NCBI RefSeq assembly: GCF_900111765.1
Contig: NZ_FOIB01000003.1
Span: 744,001-808,000 of the forward strand
Direction of reading: 5' to 3'
From: Myxococcus fulvus
Lineage (GTDB): Bacteria > Myxococcota > Myxococcia > Myxococcales > Myxococcaceae
Length of the DNA: 64,000 nucleotides
Below are positions 25,185-34,594 of the stretch, piece by piece. The notes below the pieces were generated by a model that saw only the letters and a program-made list of their open reading frames with translations, was not told the DNA's origin and did no database searches. Every line of letters begins with the position of its first letter. Within the stretch, counting starts at the first letter, position 1. The position numbers were made by a program, and so were the translations under genes.

Positions 25185-26041
25185 TGGACACCGCACGGCT
25201 GGAGGGACTCGGGCTTCAAGTACGTGAGGACGTCGCCGGCACGGAGGCGGTGCTGGACCTGGAGTCGTCGCCGCTCGTCAATCCCGTGACCAAGGCGTTC
25301 ATCGCCGAGGTGACCTTCCAGGTGATGGGGGATCGGCTCATCCCCATCTCCCCGGCGGCGGTGGTGGGACTGGCGCCCATCCTCATCGGCGCGCTGAGCG
25401 ACGTGGCGGACATCGAGGCGCTGCTGTCGGACGCCTTCAACGAGCACATCTTCCACGTGCAGCGCCGCTCCGCGGAGCTCCAGGTCCTGGGGCTGTCGCC
25501 CCGGGTGGACGCGGACACGCTGGAGCTGACCACGGACGTGGTGGAGGGAGACCTGTCGGTCCTGCTCGCGGCGGACCGGCTGGGCAACTTCCGCATCGCC
25601 CGGGTGCAGCGCGACAAGGTGGACGTGGCCGGCGGTGCGGGCCACACGCTGGAGCTGTCGGAGTTCCGGGAGCGGGCGGCGCTGACGGGCTACCTGGCGG
25701 CCCTCCTGGGGGAGCCGGCGAGCCGTCCCCAGCCGACGCCCACGGGGCTGGTGCGCTTCTCGGACATCGTGGAGAAGTTCGGCGCGGAGTCGTTGGTGCC
25801 GCCCAGGAGCAGTCTGGAGTTGCTGGCGCAGTTGCAGGTGGAGGGCCGGCCGTACCGCTTCGCCGCCGCGAGGGTCGCGGGGCGCACCTTCCGGGGCCTG
25901 TTGGCGGGGGCCCAGGGCAAGGTGTGGGCGGGGCGGTTCGAGCTGGATGAATTCCCCGGCATCGTCCGGATGGTGGCGTCGTTGTTGAAGGTGCGTCCCG
26001 AAGCCGTGAGGCTGGTCGGTCCCGACGCGCCGCAGGAGTGA
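25184..26041 (+). CDS. Conserved hypothetical protein
   Basis: This 285-residue protein has no signal peptide or membrane helix. It looks like a mixed alpha/beta soluble fold with few charged runs. The ATG at 25184 overlaps the acyl-CoA dehydrogenase stop (TGATG) and has AAAGGGG five bases upstream, so translation is coupled. The next gene, RNase III, starts 10 bp after its stop. I recognise no motif. An internal phrase such as DLSVLLAADRLGNFRIARVQ suggests strands packed around an acidic/hydrophobic core. The unusual operon partner rnc hints at an RNA- or translation-linked role, but that is speculation. Confidence 0.65.
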   Translation: MDTARLEGLGLQVREDVAGTEAVLDLESSPLVNPVTKAFIAEVTFQVMGDRLIPISPAAVVGLAPILIGALSDVADIEALLSDAFNEHIFHVQRRSAELQVLGLSPRVDADTLELTTDVVEGDLSVLLAADRLGNFRIARVQRDKVDVAGGAGHTLELSEFRERAALTGYLAALLGEPASRPQPTPTGLVRFSDIVEKFGAESLVPPRSSLELLAQLQVEGRPYRFAAARVAGRTFRGLLAGAQGKVWAGRFELDEFPGIVRMVASLLKVRPEAVRLVGPDAPQE

Positions 26042-26050
26042 GAGACGTCC

Positions 26051-26872
26051 GTGGAGAAGCTCAGTCCGTCGGAGCGGGTGGAGACCCTGGAGAAGCGGCT
26101 GGGGTTCGTGTTCTCGCGCAGGGAGGTCGCGCTCGAGGCGCTCACCCACAAGACCTACGTCAACGAGACGCGGGACAAGGACCTCAAGGACAACCAGCGG
26201 TTGGAGTTCCTGGGGGACTCGGTGGTGAACCTGGCCGTGAGTCACCGGCTGATGGACCGCTTCCCGGGCATGCCCGAGGGTGACCTCACCAAGCTGCGCG
26301 CCCGCATCGTCAACGAGGACGGCCTGGCCCGCGTGGCCCGGAGCATCCCCCTGGGGGACCTGCTGCTCTTGGGCCGGGGCGAGACGCTGTCGGGCGGGCG
26401 CGAGAAGAACTCCGTGCTGGCGGACGCGCTCGAGGCCGTCTTCGGCGCCGTCTACCTGTGCGCGGGCCTGGAGACCGCCGCGCAGCTGGTGGACAAGTGC
26501 TTCGCGGAGCTGCTGGACGAGGTCTCCAGCGGCCAGGGGCGGCTGGACTACAAGACGCTCCTGCAGGAGATGGCCCACGAGAAGCTGAAGGTGTCGCCGC
26601 GCTACCGCGTGGTGTCCGAGGCGGGCCCGGAGCACTCGAAGGTGTTCGAGGTGGAGGTGTCGCTCGGGGAGGCGCCCTTCGCCCGCGCCTCCGGGCGCAG
26701 CAAGAAGGAGGCGGAGCAGTGCGCGGCCCAGGTCACCCTGGAGCGCCTCAAACGCGAGGCCGCCGCCAGCCCGCCCCCGGTCCCCGAGGGACAGGCCCCC
26801 ACCTCCGAGGAGGGGACGGCTGCCCCCGCGCCGGCGACCCCGGAAGTGCCACCGGACGACACCCCGACGTGA
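26051..26872 (+). CDS. rnc: Ribonuclease III
   Basis: The 273-residue protein has the RNase III catalytic domain with signature QRLEFLGDSVVNLAVSHRL (E and D catalytic residues) and a second acidic cluster SVLADALEAVFGAVYL. A C-terminal double-stranded RNA-binding domain at about residues 165-235 contains DYKTLLQEMAHEKLKVSPRY and GRSKKEAEQCAAQVTLERL. RNase III cleaves dsRNA in rRNA processing and mRNA decay. The GTG at 26051 follows GAGAG at 7 bases. The last 35 residues are a Pro/Ala/Thr-rich tail not part of the fold. It lies just downstream of a conserved unknown gene and upstream of a cyclophilin and era, an arrangement resembling the rnc-era linkage of many bacteria. Confidence 0.95.
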   Translation: MEKLSPSERVETLEKRLGFVFSRREVALEALTHKTYVNETRDKDLKDNQRLEFLGDSVVNLAVSHRLMDRFPGMPEGDLTKLRARIVNEDGLARVARSIPLGDLLLLGRGETLSGGREKNSVLADALEAVFGAVYLCAGLETAAQLVDKCFAELLDEVSSGQGRLDYKTLLQEMAHEKLKVSPRYRVVSEAGPEHSKVFEVEVSLGEAPFARASGRSKKEAEQCAAQVTLERLKREAAASPPPVPEGQAPTSEEGTAAPAPATPEVPPDDTPT

Positions 26873-26916
26873 AACCCCTTGGAGGGGAGAGGGGTGGGGA
26901 ATAAGGTGCCGCGCCC

Positions 26917-27657
<741 letters not shown>

Positions 27658-27713
27658 GACGTGAAAGACGGGCCTGCGCCTTCGGCGGGGCTCTGGTAGA
27701 TGGGAGGAGTGTC

Positions 27714-27773
27714 GTGACGTTTTTCAGGAAGGACGCAACGCGGACGGTGAGCCGCCCGACGTCCCAGCCGTAG
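27714..27773 (+). CDS. Possible 19-residue leader peptide
   Basis: GTG at 27714 is preceded by GGAGGAG four bases upstream, an excellent but closely spaced ribosome-binding site, and reads MTFFRKDATRTVSRPTSQP before a TAG. It sits in the gap between the cyclophilin and era genes. There is no other evidence of expression, so this is tentative. Confidence 0.25.
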   Translation: MTFFRKDATRTVSRPTSQP

Positions 27774-27898
27774 GCCGCCCGCCTGCCCGCCGCTCCCCGG
27801 CAGAAGCCAGGGACGCGGGTCTGTTATAGGGCGTTCATTTGGAAGTCTCCCCTCAGGGGCTCCCGGCATCGCGGGACTCCCAGACCACCTTCGAAGTC

Positions 27899-28843
27899 AT
27901 GGCCTCTCCCAAGAACCACCGCAGCGGCTTCGCCGCGCTCATCGGACGCCCCAACGTGGGCAAGAGCACCCTGCTCAACGCGCTCACCGGTGAGAAGATC
28001 GCCATCGTCTCCGGCAAGCCGCAGACGACCCGCAACCGCATCCTCGGCGTGGTGACGCGCCCCGAGGGGCAGGTCGCCTTCATCGACACCCCCGGCATCC
28101 ACCAGGCCAAGGGGGAGCTCAACCGCTACATGGTGGAGACGGCGCTGCAGGCCGCGGAGGAGGTGGACCTGGTCCTCTTCCTCATCGAGCCGCCCGCCGG
28201 CGAGAAGCTCGAGGTGAGCCCGGGCAACCGCACCATCCTCGAGCGGCTGGAGAAGCTGGGCAAGCCCACCTTCCTGGTCATCAACAAGATCGACTCGCTG
28301 CCCAAGGCGGCGCTGCTCCCGCTGATTGATTTGTACCGGCAGGAGTTCCCGTTCGCGGAGGTGGTGCCCATCTCCGCGAGGGAGAAGGACGGCGTGGAGC
28401 GGCTTTTCCAGGTGGTGCTGGGCCACCTGCCGGAGGGCGACCGCCTCTTCGACGAGGACATGCTCACCGACCAGCAGGAGCGCACGCTGGTGGCGGAGTA
28501 CATCCGCGAGCAGGTGCTGCGTCACTGCCGTCAGGAGATTCCGTACTCCACGGCGGTGCTGGTGGACATCTTCGATGAATCCGAGCGTGAGCCCCGTCCG
28601 GGCACGCCGCCGGGCCAGCTGGGCGGACTCATCCGCATCGCCGCGTCCATCTACGTGGAGCGCGACAGCCAGAAGGCCATCATCATCGGCAAGCAGGGAC
28701 AGATGTTGAAGACGATTGGCACCGACGCGCGCAAGTCCGTGCAGCGGCTGCTGGGAGCGCATGTCTACCTGGACCTGCGCGTCCGGGTGGAGCCGCGCTG
28801 GAGCGAGCGCCCCGAAGGCCTCAAGAAGCTGGGATACGACTGA
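27899..28843 (+). CDS. era: GTPase Era
   Basis: The 314-residue protein has the Era architecture. Motifs: G1 GRPNVGKSTLLN, switch region with QTTRNR, G3 DTPGIH, G4 NKIDSL and G5 SAREKDG. A C-terminal KH domain (about 205-290) contains the RNA-binding signature IIIGKQGQMLKTIG. It binds 16S rRNA and couples 30S maturation to cell cycle. I use the ATG at 27899, which begins directly before the GTPase core; an in-frame TTG at 27839 gives 20 extra residues without support. No clear ribosome-binding site is visible at either. The gene for Der begins 1 bp after its stop. Confidence 0.94.
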   Translation: MASPKNHRSGFAALIGRPNVGKSTLLNALTGEKIAIVSGKPQTTRNRILGVVTRPEGQVAFIDTPGIHQAKGELNRYMVETALQAAEEVDLVLFLIEPPAGEKLEVSPGNRTILERLEKLGKPTFLVINKIDSLPKAALLPLIDLYRQEFPFAEVVPISAREKDGVERLFQVVLGHLPEGDRLFDEDMLTDQQERTLVAEYIREQVLRHCRQEIPYSTAVLVDIFDESEREPRPGTPPGQLGGLIRIAASIYVERDSQKAIIIGKQGQMLKTIGTDARKSVQRLLGAHVYLDLRVRVEPRWSERPEGLKKLGYD

Positions 28844-28844
28844 G

Positions 28845-30224
28845 ATGAAGCCCCTGGTCGCCATTGTCGGACGCCCCAACGTGGGCAAGAGCACGCTGTT
28901 CAACCGTCTCATCGGCAGGCGCCTCGCGCTGGTGGAAGACCAGCCGGGCGTGACGAGAGACCGTCACTACGCGGACGCGGTGTGGGGAGGCCGCTCGTTC
29001 ACCTTCATCGACACGGGCGGCTTCGTCCCGGGCGAGAAGGACTCCCTGCTGCAGCAGGTGCGCGAGCAGGCGCAGCTGGCCGTGGAGGAGTGTGACGTCA
29101 TCGTCTTCGTCGTGGACGGACGCGACGGCGTCACGCCCGCGGACGTGGCGGTGGCCAGCTACCTGCGCAAGAGCGGCAAGCCCGTCATCGTCGCGGCCAA
29201 CAAGCTGGACAACACCACGGGCACGATGCAGGCCCTGGCCGCGGACTTCTACAAGCTGGGCCTGGGCGAGGTGCACGCGCTGTCCGCCGAGCACAACCTG
29301 GGCGTCAACGGCCTGTTCGACGAGGTGGTGGAGAAGCTGCCGCCGAAGGAAGAGGGCGAGGACGACACCGCGCCCCCGGACGACGGCATCATCCGCGTGG
29401 CCATCATCGGCCGGCCCAACGTGGGCAAGAGCACCCTGGTCAACGCCATCCTGAAGGAGAAGCGGGTGGTGGCCAGCGACGTGCCGGGCACCACGCGAGA
29501 CCCCATCGACTCGCCGCTCGAGTACAAGGGCAAGAAGCTGTTGCTCACGGACACCGCGGGCATCCGGCGCAAGAAGACGATCGCGCATCAGGTGGAGAAG
29601 TACTCGGTCATCGCGGCGCTGAAGGTGATGGAGCGCAGCGACGTGGCGGTGCTGTTGATGGACGCCACGGAGCCCGCGGTGGACCAGGACGCGAAGCTGG
29701 CGGGCCTGGCCGAGGAGCGGGGCCGCGCGCTGGTCATCGTGGTGAACAAGTGGGACCTGGTGGACCAGGACCAGCGTCGCCAGGAGGCCTACCGCGAGTC
29801 GCTCAAGCACGCGCTGAAGTTCGTGGGCTACGCGCCCATCCTGTTCACCTCCGCGCTGACGGGCTCCAAGGTGGAGAAGGTGGTGGACGTGGCGGTGGAG
29901 CTGGCCGAGCAGTTCCGGTTCCGGGCGCCCACGCCCCAGCTCAATCGCCTGTTGGAGCACATGGTGGACAACCACCCGGCGCCCATCGCCCGGGGCAAGC
30001 CCCTGCGCCTGTACTACATCACCCAGGTGGCGGCGGCGCCCCCGACGTTCGCGCTCACGTGCAACTACCCGGAAGGCGTTCCGGACATGTACAAGCGCTA
30101 CATCACCAATCAGCTCCGCAAGACGTTCGACCTGCGCGTGCCCATCCGGCTCGTCTTCAAGGAGCGCCCCGGCAAGGCCAAGCGTGAGGCGCGAAAGAAG
30201 CCTCACCTCCAGGGCAAGAACTGA
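28845..30224 (+). CDS. der: GTPase Der (EngA)
   Basis: The 459-residue protein has two consecutive GTPase domains, the hallmark of Der: VAIVGRPNVGKSTLFN at the start and VAIIGRPNVGKSTLVN near residue 185, each with a DTGGF/DTAGI switch II and NKLD/NKWD G4. A C-terminal KH-like domain follows (TPQLNRLLEHMV to HPAPIARGKPLRLYYITQ). Der is essential for 50S subunit assembly. It starts 1 bp after era. Residue spacing and length match the family exactly. Confidence 0.96.
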   Translation: MKPLVAIVGRPNVGKSTLFNRLIGRRLALVEDQPGVTRDRHYADAVWGGRSFTFIDTGGFVPGEKDSLLQQVREQAQLAVEECDVIVFVVDGRDGVTPADVAVASYLRKSGKPVIVAANKLDNTTGTMQALAADFYKLGLGEVHALSAEHNLGVNGLFDEVVEKLPPKEEGEDDTAPPDDGIIRVAIIGRPNVGKSTLVNAILKEKRVVASDVPGTTRDPIDSPLEYKGKKLLLTDTAGIRRKKTIAHQVEKYSVIAALKVMERSDVAVLLMDATEPAVDQDAKLAGLAEERGRALVIVVNKWDLVDQDQRRQEAYRESLKHALKFVGYAPILFTSALTGSKVEKVVDVAVELAEQFRFRAPTPQLNRLLEHMVDNHPAPIARGKPLRLYYITQVAAAPPTFALTCNYPEGVPDMYKRYITNQLRKTFDLRVPIRLVFKERPGKAKREARKKPHLQGKN

Positions 30225-30236
30225 AGCGTCCGTGCG

Positions 30237-30266
30237 TTGACACTCGCGGCGCGCGCTCCGTACAGT
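30237..30266 (+). promoter_or_regulatory. Sigma-70-type promoter for the YfgM/BamB-like genes
   Basis: A perfect TTGACA (30237-30242) and TACAGT (30261-30266) are 18 bp apart, about 60 bp upstream of the YfgM-like start. It implies the envelope genes are transcribed separately from der. Confidence 0.7.
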
Positions 30267-30327
30267 GCGCCGCCCTCCCGCTCTCCGACAGGGTAGAGCA
30301 TCGAAGCGCAGAGAGAGGTTGACCGAC

Positions 30328-31128
30328 GTGGCTGGAACCAAGACCGAGAAGATTCGCCAGCAGGAGCTTCGTCAGCCGGACACCTTCCAGAAGGTGGGCA
30401 ACGACGCACGTGACTGGCTGGCCCAGCGCCAGAAGCTCATCGGCATCGTCGTCGCCGTCATCATCCTCGGCGGCGTGGGCGCGGGCATCGCCAGCGAGCT
30501 GTCCAAGCGCGGCGAGGAGAAGGCGTCCCAGGCCCTGGGCCAGGCGCTCTCCGTGCTGGACCGTCCCATCGACGGCGTGCAGCCCGCGCAGCCCGGCGAC
30601 ACCGAGACGCCCTTCAAGAGCGTCAAGGAGCGCGACGAGGCGCTGGTGAAGGCGCTGACGGACTTCCGCAAGGAGCACGGCGGCACGCGCTCGGCCACCA
30701 CGGCCGCGCTGTCGCTGGGCGAGGCGCAGTTCCGCCTGGGCAACTTCGCGGACGCGCAGGCCTCCTTCGGCGACTTCCTGAAGGGCGCCGCCCAGAATGA
30801 TCCGCTCCGCGCGGGTGCGTTCGAGGGCCAGGGCTACGCCTTCGAGGCGGAGAAGAAGTTCGACGAGGCTCTCAAGGCCTTCGAGCAGATGGGCGCCGCG
30901 GGCGGTGGTGAGTTCCTGGCGGGCATGGGCGACTACCACAAGGGCCGCATGCTCATCGCGCAGGACAAGAAGGACGAGGCGGCCAGTGTCCTGTCGAAGG
31001 TGTCGACGGACCACCCGAACACCACCGCGGCGCGGCTGTCGAGCGAGCGGCTGGCGGTGCTGGCCTCGCAGGGCGTGAAGATTCCGGTGCCGGCGCAGCC
31101 CGCCGTCACTGGTACGGACGCGGGGTAG
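30328..31128 (+). CDS. YfgM-like TPR membrane protein
   Basis: The 266-residue protein has one membrane helix at about residues 36-56 (LIGIVVAVIILGGVGAGIAS) and a periplasmic part with TPR-like repeats (EAQFRLGNFADAQASFGDFL; YAFEAEKKFDEALKAFEQM). YfgM of E. coli has this anchor-plus-TPR layout, associates with the SecYEG translocon and periplasmic chaperones, and is encoded next to bamB and der, as here. The GTG at 30328 follows GAGAGG at 9 bases. It ends 8 bp before the BamB-like gene. The assignment rests on architecture and synteny. Confidence 0.75.
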   Translation: MAGTKTEKIRQQELRQPDTFQKVGNDARDWLAQRQKLIGIVVAVIILGGVGAGIASELSKRGEEKASQALGQALSVLDRPIDGVQPAQPGDTETPFKSVKERDEALVKALTDFRKEHGGTRSATTAALSLGEAQFRLGNFADAQASFGDFLKGAAQNDPLRAGAFEGQGYAFEAEKKFDEALKAFEQMGAAGGGEFLAGMGDYHKGRMLIAQDKKDEAASVLSKVSTDHPNTTAARLSSERLAVLASQGVKIPVPAQPAVTGTDAG

Positions 31129-31136
31129 CACGGACG

Positions 31137-32300
31137 ATGAGGAAGCAGCGCGTGAGCTGGAAGCATTGGCTGGGGAGCGCTGTGGCGCTCGGTCTCCTGG
31201 GCGGGTGCAGCAGCCTGCCGCGCTACGGCAATCCGGAGCTGCCTCGGACGGAGCAGGCCCCTCCGCTGGATTACTTCTCCGTGGCCTGGTGGGCGCCGTT
31301 GGTGACGCCCACCCTCATGGAGTACGCCCCGCGCGAGGTCGCGACGCCGGCGTACGACGGGCTGAGCAACACGGTCATCGCGCTGACGCGGGACGGGTTC
31401 ATCCGCGGCGTCGGCTCGGACGGCCAGGTCAAGTGGTCCAAGAAGACCAGCACGCGCTTCGCGGCGGGCGCCCGGGTGAGCGACGGCGTCGCCTTCATCC
31501 CGGGGGGCGACGGCACGCTGTACGCGCTGGACGCCGCCACGGGCGAGGAGAAGTGGAAGTACGCGGCCGGCGAGTCGCTGGCGACGGTGCCCGTCGTGGC
31601 CGAGGGCCTGGTGCTGGTGGCCTCGGAGAGCGACACCCTGTTCGCGGTGAAGGCCGCGGATGGCGTGTGGGCCTGGCAGTACCGCAGGGATCCTCCGTCG
31701 GGCTTCTCGGTGCGCGGCGCGTCCACGCCCCTGGTCCGCGAGGGCAATGTCTACGTGGGCTTCTCTGACGGCTACGTCGTCTCGCTGACCATGCGGGACG
31801 GCAGCGCGAACTGGGAGAAGTCGCTGTCGGGCAGCGGCAACGAGTTCCTGGATGTGGACTCGACGCCGGTGATGGACGAGCACGGTCAGCTCTACGTGGC
31901 CTCGTACAAGAGCGGCATCTACGCGCTCGAGGCGGAGTCCGGGGACCTGGTCTGGACCAGCTCCGTGGGCGGCATGACGGCGCTCTTGTCGAAGGGGAAG
32001 ATGCTCTTCGCGGTGGGCGACGGCCGGGTGGACGCCTACCTGGCGGAGGACGGGCGGCTCCTGTGGACGCACCCCCTGGGCGAAAGGGCCGCGCAGGCGC
32101 CGGTGTTCGCCAAGGGAATGCTCATCGTCCCCATCCAGCGCTCGCTGCTGTTCCTGGACCCGAAGACGGGCCAGGCGCGCGTGTCGTGGAACCCCGGGGA
32201 CGGCGTGTCGGCGACGCCCTTCGTGGCGGGCTCCAAGCTGTTCGTGCTCTCCAACAATGGCTGGCTCTACGCGTTGGACTTCAACGGACTGAAGGGGTGA
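31137..32300 (+). CDS. bamB: BamB-like PQQ-repeat lipoprotein
   Basis: The 387-residue protein has a lipoprotein signal with lipobox LLGGC (acylated Cys24) and a beta-propeller built from repeats such as GTLYALDAATGEEKWKY and SGIYALEAESGDLVWT. The recurring ALDAxTGxxxW pattern is the PQQ/BamB blade motif. BamB is an outer-membrane lipoprotein of the BAM complex that helps insert beta-barrel proteins. Location just after a YfgM-like gene and close to der matches the E. coli yfgM-bamB-der neighbourhood in another order. Other eight-bladed propellers are possible, but context favours BamB. Confidence 0.8.
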   Translation: MRKQRVSWKHWLGSAVALGLLGGCSSLPRYGNPELPRTEQAPPLDYFSVAWWAPLVTPTLMEYAPREVATPAYDGLSNTVIALTRDGFIRGVGSDGQVKWSKKTSTRFAAGARVSDGVAFIPGGDGTLYALDAATGEEKWKYAAGESLATVPVVAEGLVLVASESDTLFAVKAADGVWAWQYRRDPPSGFSVRGASTPLVREGNVYVGFSDGYVVSLTMRDGSANWEKSLSGSGNEFLDVDSTPVMDEHGQLYVASYKSGIYALEAESGDLVWTSSVGGMTALLSKGKMLFAVGDGRVDAYLAEDGRLLWTHPLGERAAQAPVFAKGMLIVPIQRSLLFLDPKTGQARVSWNPGDGVSATPFVAGSKLFVLSNNGWLYALDFNGLKG

Positions 32301-32305
32301 CGACG

Positions 32306-32725
32306 GTGACGACCCGGACGGTCCGCGTGGTGGCGGCGCTGATTCCCGGTCCCGTCGACACCCAGCGCTTCCTGGTGCAGCAGCGGCTCCCCGGTGGGAG
32401 CCGCGCGCTCCTGTGGGAGTTCCCCGGCGGCAAGGTGGAGGCCGGGGAGACGGACGAGGTGGCCCTCGCCCGCGAGTGTCGCGAGGAGCTGGACGTGGAG
32501 CTCGCCGTGGGCCGGCGCCTGTGGGAGGGCAAGCACACGTACCCGGACCTGACGGTGGAGCTGGTGCTCTACGCGGCCCGGGTGGTGTCGGGAGAGCCGA
32601 AGCCGCTGGGTGCGCATGCGCTGGCGTTCCACACGCCGGTGGAGATGCAGACCCTGCCGTTCTGCGAGGCGGACATCCCGCTGCTGGACGAGCTGGTGGC
32701 GGGAAGGCTGGGCGCGCTCGATTGA
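32306..32725 (+). CDS. MutT-like Nudix hydrolase
   Basis: The 139-residue protein has a Nudix box GKVEAGETDEVALARECREE with the metal-binding REEL-type glutamates intact. Preceding RFLVQQRLPGGS and WEFPGG are typical of 8-oxo-dGTP diphosphatases (MutT). The GTG at 32306 has AAGGGG 9 bases upstream; a GTG at 32297 is too close to that site. It overlaps the next start by one base and lies 5 bp after bamB. It probably sanitises oxidised nucleotides, although the exact substrate cannot be told. Confidence 0.85.
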   Translation: MTTRTVRVVAALIPGPVDTQRFLVQQRLPGGSRALLWEFPGGKVEAGETDEVALARECREELDVELAVGRRLWEGKHTYPDLTVELVLYAARVVSGEPKPLGAHALAFHTPVEMQTLPFCEADIPLLDELVAGRLGALD

Positions 32726-33606
32726 TGCTTCAGCGGACGTTCCAGCACATCCCCGGCGTGGGGCCCTGGCGCGAGAAGGATTTGTGGGCGCGGGGCATCA
32801 AGAGCTGGGATGACTTTCCGGCGGCGGGCCAGGGTGTGGCCATCACCCGGAAGACGGACGACATCGCGCGCGAGCGGATCGCGCAGGCCCGCGAGGCGCT
32901 GGAGCGCCGGGACTTGCGACGGCTCGCGGAGCTGGTTCCTCCGCGGGAGCACTGGCGGCTGTATCCCGAGTTCCAGCACGACGCCGTCTACTTCGACATC
33001 GAGACGGATGGCCGCGAGGCGCAGGCGCCCACGGTGGTGAGCCTGTTCGACTCGACCGGGCTGCACGTGTTCATCCAGGGCCGGAACATGGACGCGCTGC
33101 CGGAGGCGATGGCGGCCCGCCGGCTGTGGGTGACGTTCAACGGCTCCACCTTCGATGTGCCGGTGTTGAAGAACTACTTCGGGCCGGCGCGCTTCCCGGT
33201 GCCGGAGGCGCACATTGATCTGCGCTTCGTGACACGGCGGTTGGGGATGGGCGGCGGGCTGAAGGACATCGAGGGCCAGATTGGCGCCGAGCGTCCGCCG
33301 CACATGAAGGGCGTGAACGGCTACGACGCGGTGCTGCTGTGGCGTGCGTACACGCGGCGTGGCGACGTGGAGGCCCTGCGGTTCCTGGTCGAGTACAACC
33401 TGTATGACTCGTTCCAGCTCCGCACGCTGATGGACGTGGCCTACAACCGCGGCGCGGATGACTTGAATCAGGACGTGCCCCGACTGCCCGTGTTCGAGCG
33501 TGGGGATGTCCTGTATGACGTGAGCCGCATCATCCTGGAGCTGGGGCCCACGGAGCGGGATCTGCAGACGCTTGCCCGGGTCCGCGCCGAGGAGCAGTTT
33601 CCCTGA
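32725..33606 (+). CDS. DEDD-type 3'-5' exonuclease (RNase H-like, YprB family)
   Basis: This 293-residue protein begins with an HhH-like segment (FQHIPGVGPWREKDLW) followed by an RNase H-like exonuclease fold. Metal-binding acidic residues are visible in YFDIETDG, in FNGSTFDVPVL and HIDLR, and in EYNLYDSFQL. This pattern is that of YprB-type single-strand DNA/RNA exonucleases. The ATG overlaps the Nudix stop (TGATG), so the two are translationally coupled. The metal-site motifs are seen; the YprB-like identity is inferred from the arrangement. Confidence 0.78.
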   Translation: MLQRTFQHIPGVGPWREKDLWARGIKSWDDFPAAGQGVAITRKTDDIARERIAQAREALERRDLRRLAELVPPREHWRLYPEFQHDAVYFDIETDGREAQAPTVVSLFDSTGLHVFIQGRNMDALPEAMAARRLWVTFNGSTFDVPVLKNYFGPARFPVPEAHIDLRFVTRRLGMGGGLKDIEGQIGAERPPHMKGVNGYDAVLLWRAYTRRGDVEALRFLVEYNLYDSFQLRTLMDVAYNRGADDLNQDVPRLPVFERGDVLYDVSRIILELGPTERDLQTLARVRAEEQFP

Positions 33607-33749
33607 GCCGGAGCGGGCAGGGTGGTTTCGTGTCGTCACCCTTCTGGAGTCTCTTCCGGTGAACAACCGGGCGTCGGCGCGTGGCCGGGGCCGTGGAATG
33701 CGCCGGGGAGTCGTTTGTAGGGTGTGACTCACCCTGGAGGGATGCGCAC

Positions 33750-34562
33750 ATGAGCGAACCGACGGACCCGATGCAGAGCCCGGAGACGCCCAAGTCCAGC
33801 TCGGCTGGGAAGAAGGCCGCGCTGATTGGAGGTCCCCTGGTGGCCGTGGGAGTGGGCGTGGCCGTGGCGATGGGGGCGTTCCGCAAGGAGCCGGTGGCGG
33901 TGCCCGTGGTGGCGGAGGCGCCGAAGCCCGTGGATGCCGGAGCCGCGCCCGTGGCGCCCACGGCGTCGCTTCCGGAGAGTGACGGCCGGGTCCGTGAGCT
34001 GGCGAGCCGGATGTCGGAGGAAGCCGAGCTCCAGCGCTGGCTCCAGGAGAAGGACCTGGTGCGCCGGGTGACGGCGGCCGTGAACAACGTCGCGGACGGC
34101 TCGAGCCCTCGGATGGTGCTGGGGTTCCTGGCGCCGGCCGGTGGGTTCCAGGTCGTCGAGGGCAAGGACAAGACGGTGACCATCGACCCGCGCAGCCATG
34201 CCCGGTACGACCTGGTCGCGCGTGTGTTCGGGACGTTTGATGCGCAGGTGGCCCGGAGCCTGTTCAAGGACTTGAAGCCGCTCATCGATCAGGCCCACGG
34301 AGAGATTGCTCCGCCGGGACAGTCGTTCGATTCGACGCTCAATCGGGCCATCGAGCATCTGCTCTCGGTTCCGGTTCCGGAGGGCGCGCTGGAGGTCCAG
34401 CCGCAGGCCGGGCTCTATGTCTACGCGTCGCCCGAGCTGGAGGGCTTGAGCAGGGCTCAGAAGCACCTGCTGCGCATGGGCCCGCAGAACATCCGGGTCA
34501 TCCAGGCGAAGTTGAAGGAGCTTCAGACCGCGTTGGAGCTGCCTCCCGTGGCGGAGCGTTAG
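33750..34562 (+). CDS. DUF3014 family membrane protein
   Basis: The 270-residue protein has a short cytoplasmic start, one membrane helix (about 22-44, with KKAALIGGPLVAVGVGVAVA), a Pro/Ala linker, then a soluble domain. Recognisable DUF3014 features are LQRWLQEKDLVRRVTAAVNN, FQVVEGKDKTVTIDPRSHARY, DLKPLIDQAHGE and QKHLLRMGPQNIRVIQ. The family is widespread in proteobacteria and has no assigned function. The ATG at 33750 follows GGAGGG at 8 bases. It ends 172 bp before a convergent lipoprotein gene. Confidence 0.75.
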   Translation: MSEPTDPMQSPETPKSSSAGKKAALIGGPLVAVGVGVAVAMGAFRKEPVAVPVVAEAPKPVDAGAAPVAPTASLPESDGRVRELASRMSEEAELQRWLQEKDLVRRVTAAVNNVADGSSPRMVLGFLAPAGGFQVVEGKDKTVTIDPRSHARYDLVARVFGTFDAQVARSLFKDLKPLIDQAHGEIAPPGQSFDSTLNRAIEHLLSVPVPEGALEVQPQAGLYVYASPELEGLSRAQKHLLRMGPQNIRVIQAKLKELQTALELPPVAER

Positions 34563-34594
34563 CGGGCCTGGGAGGGCGCTACAGCCTGGAACCG

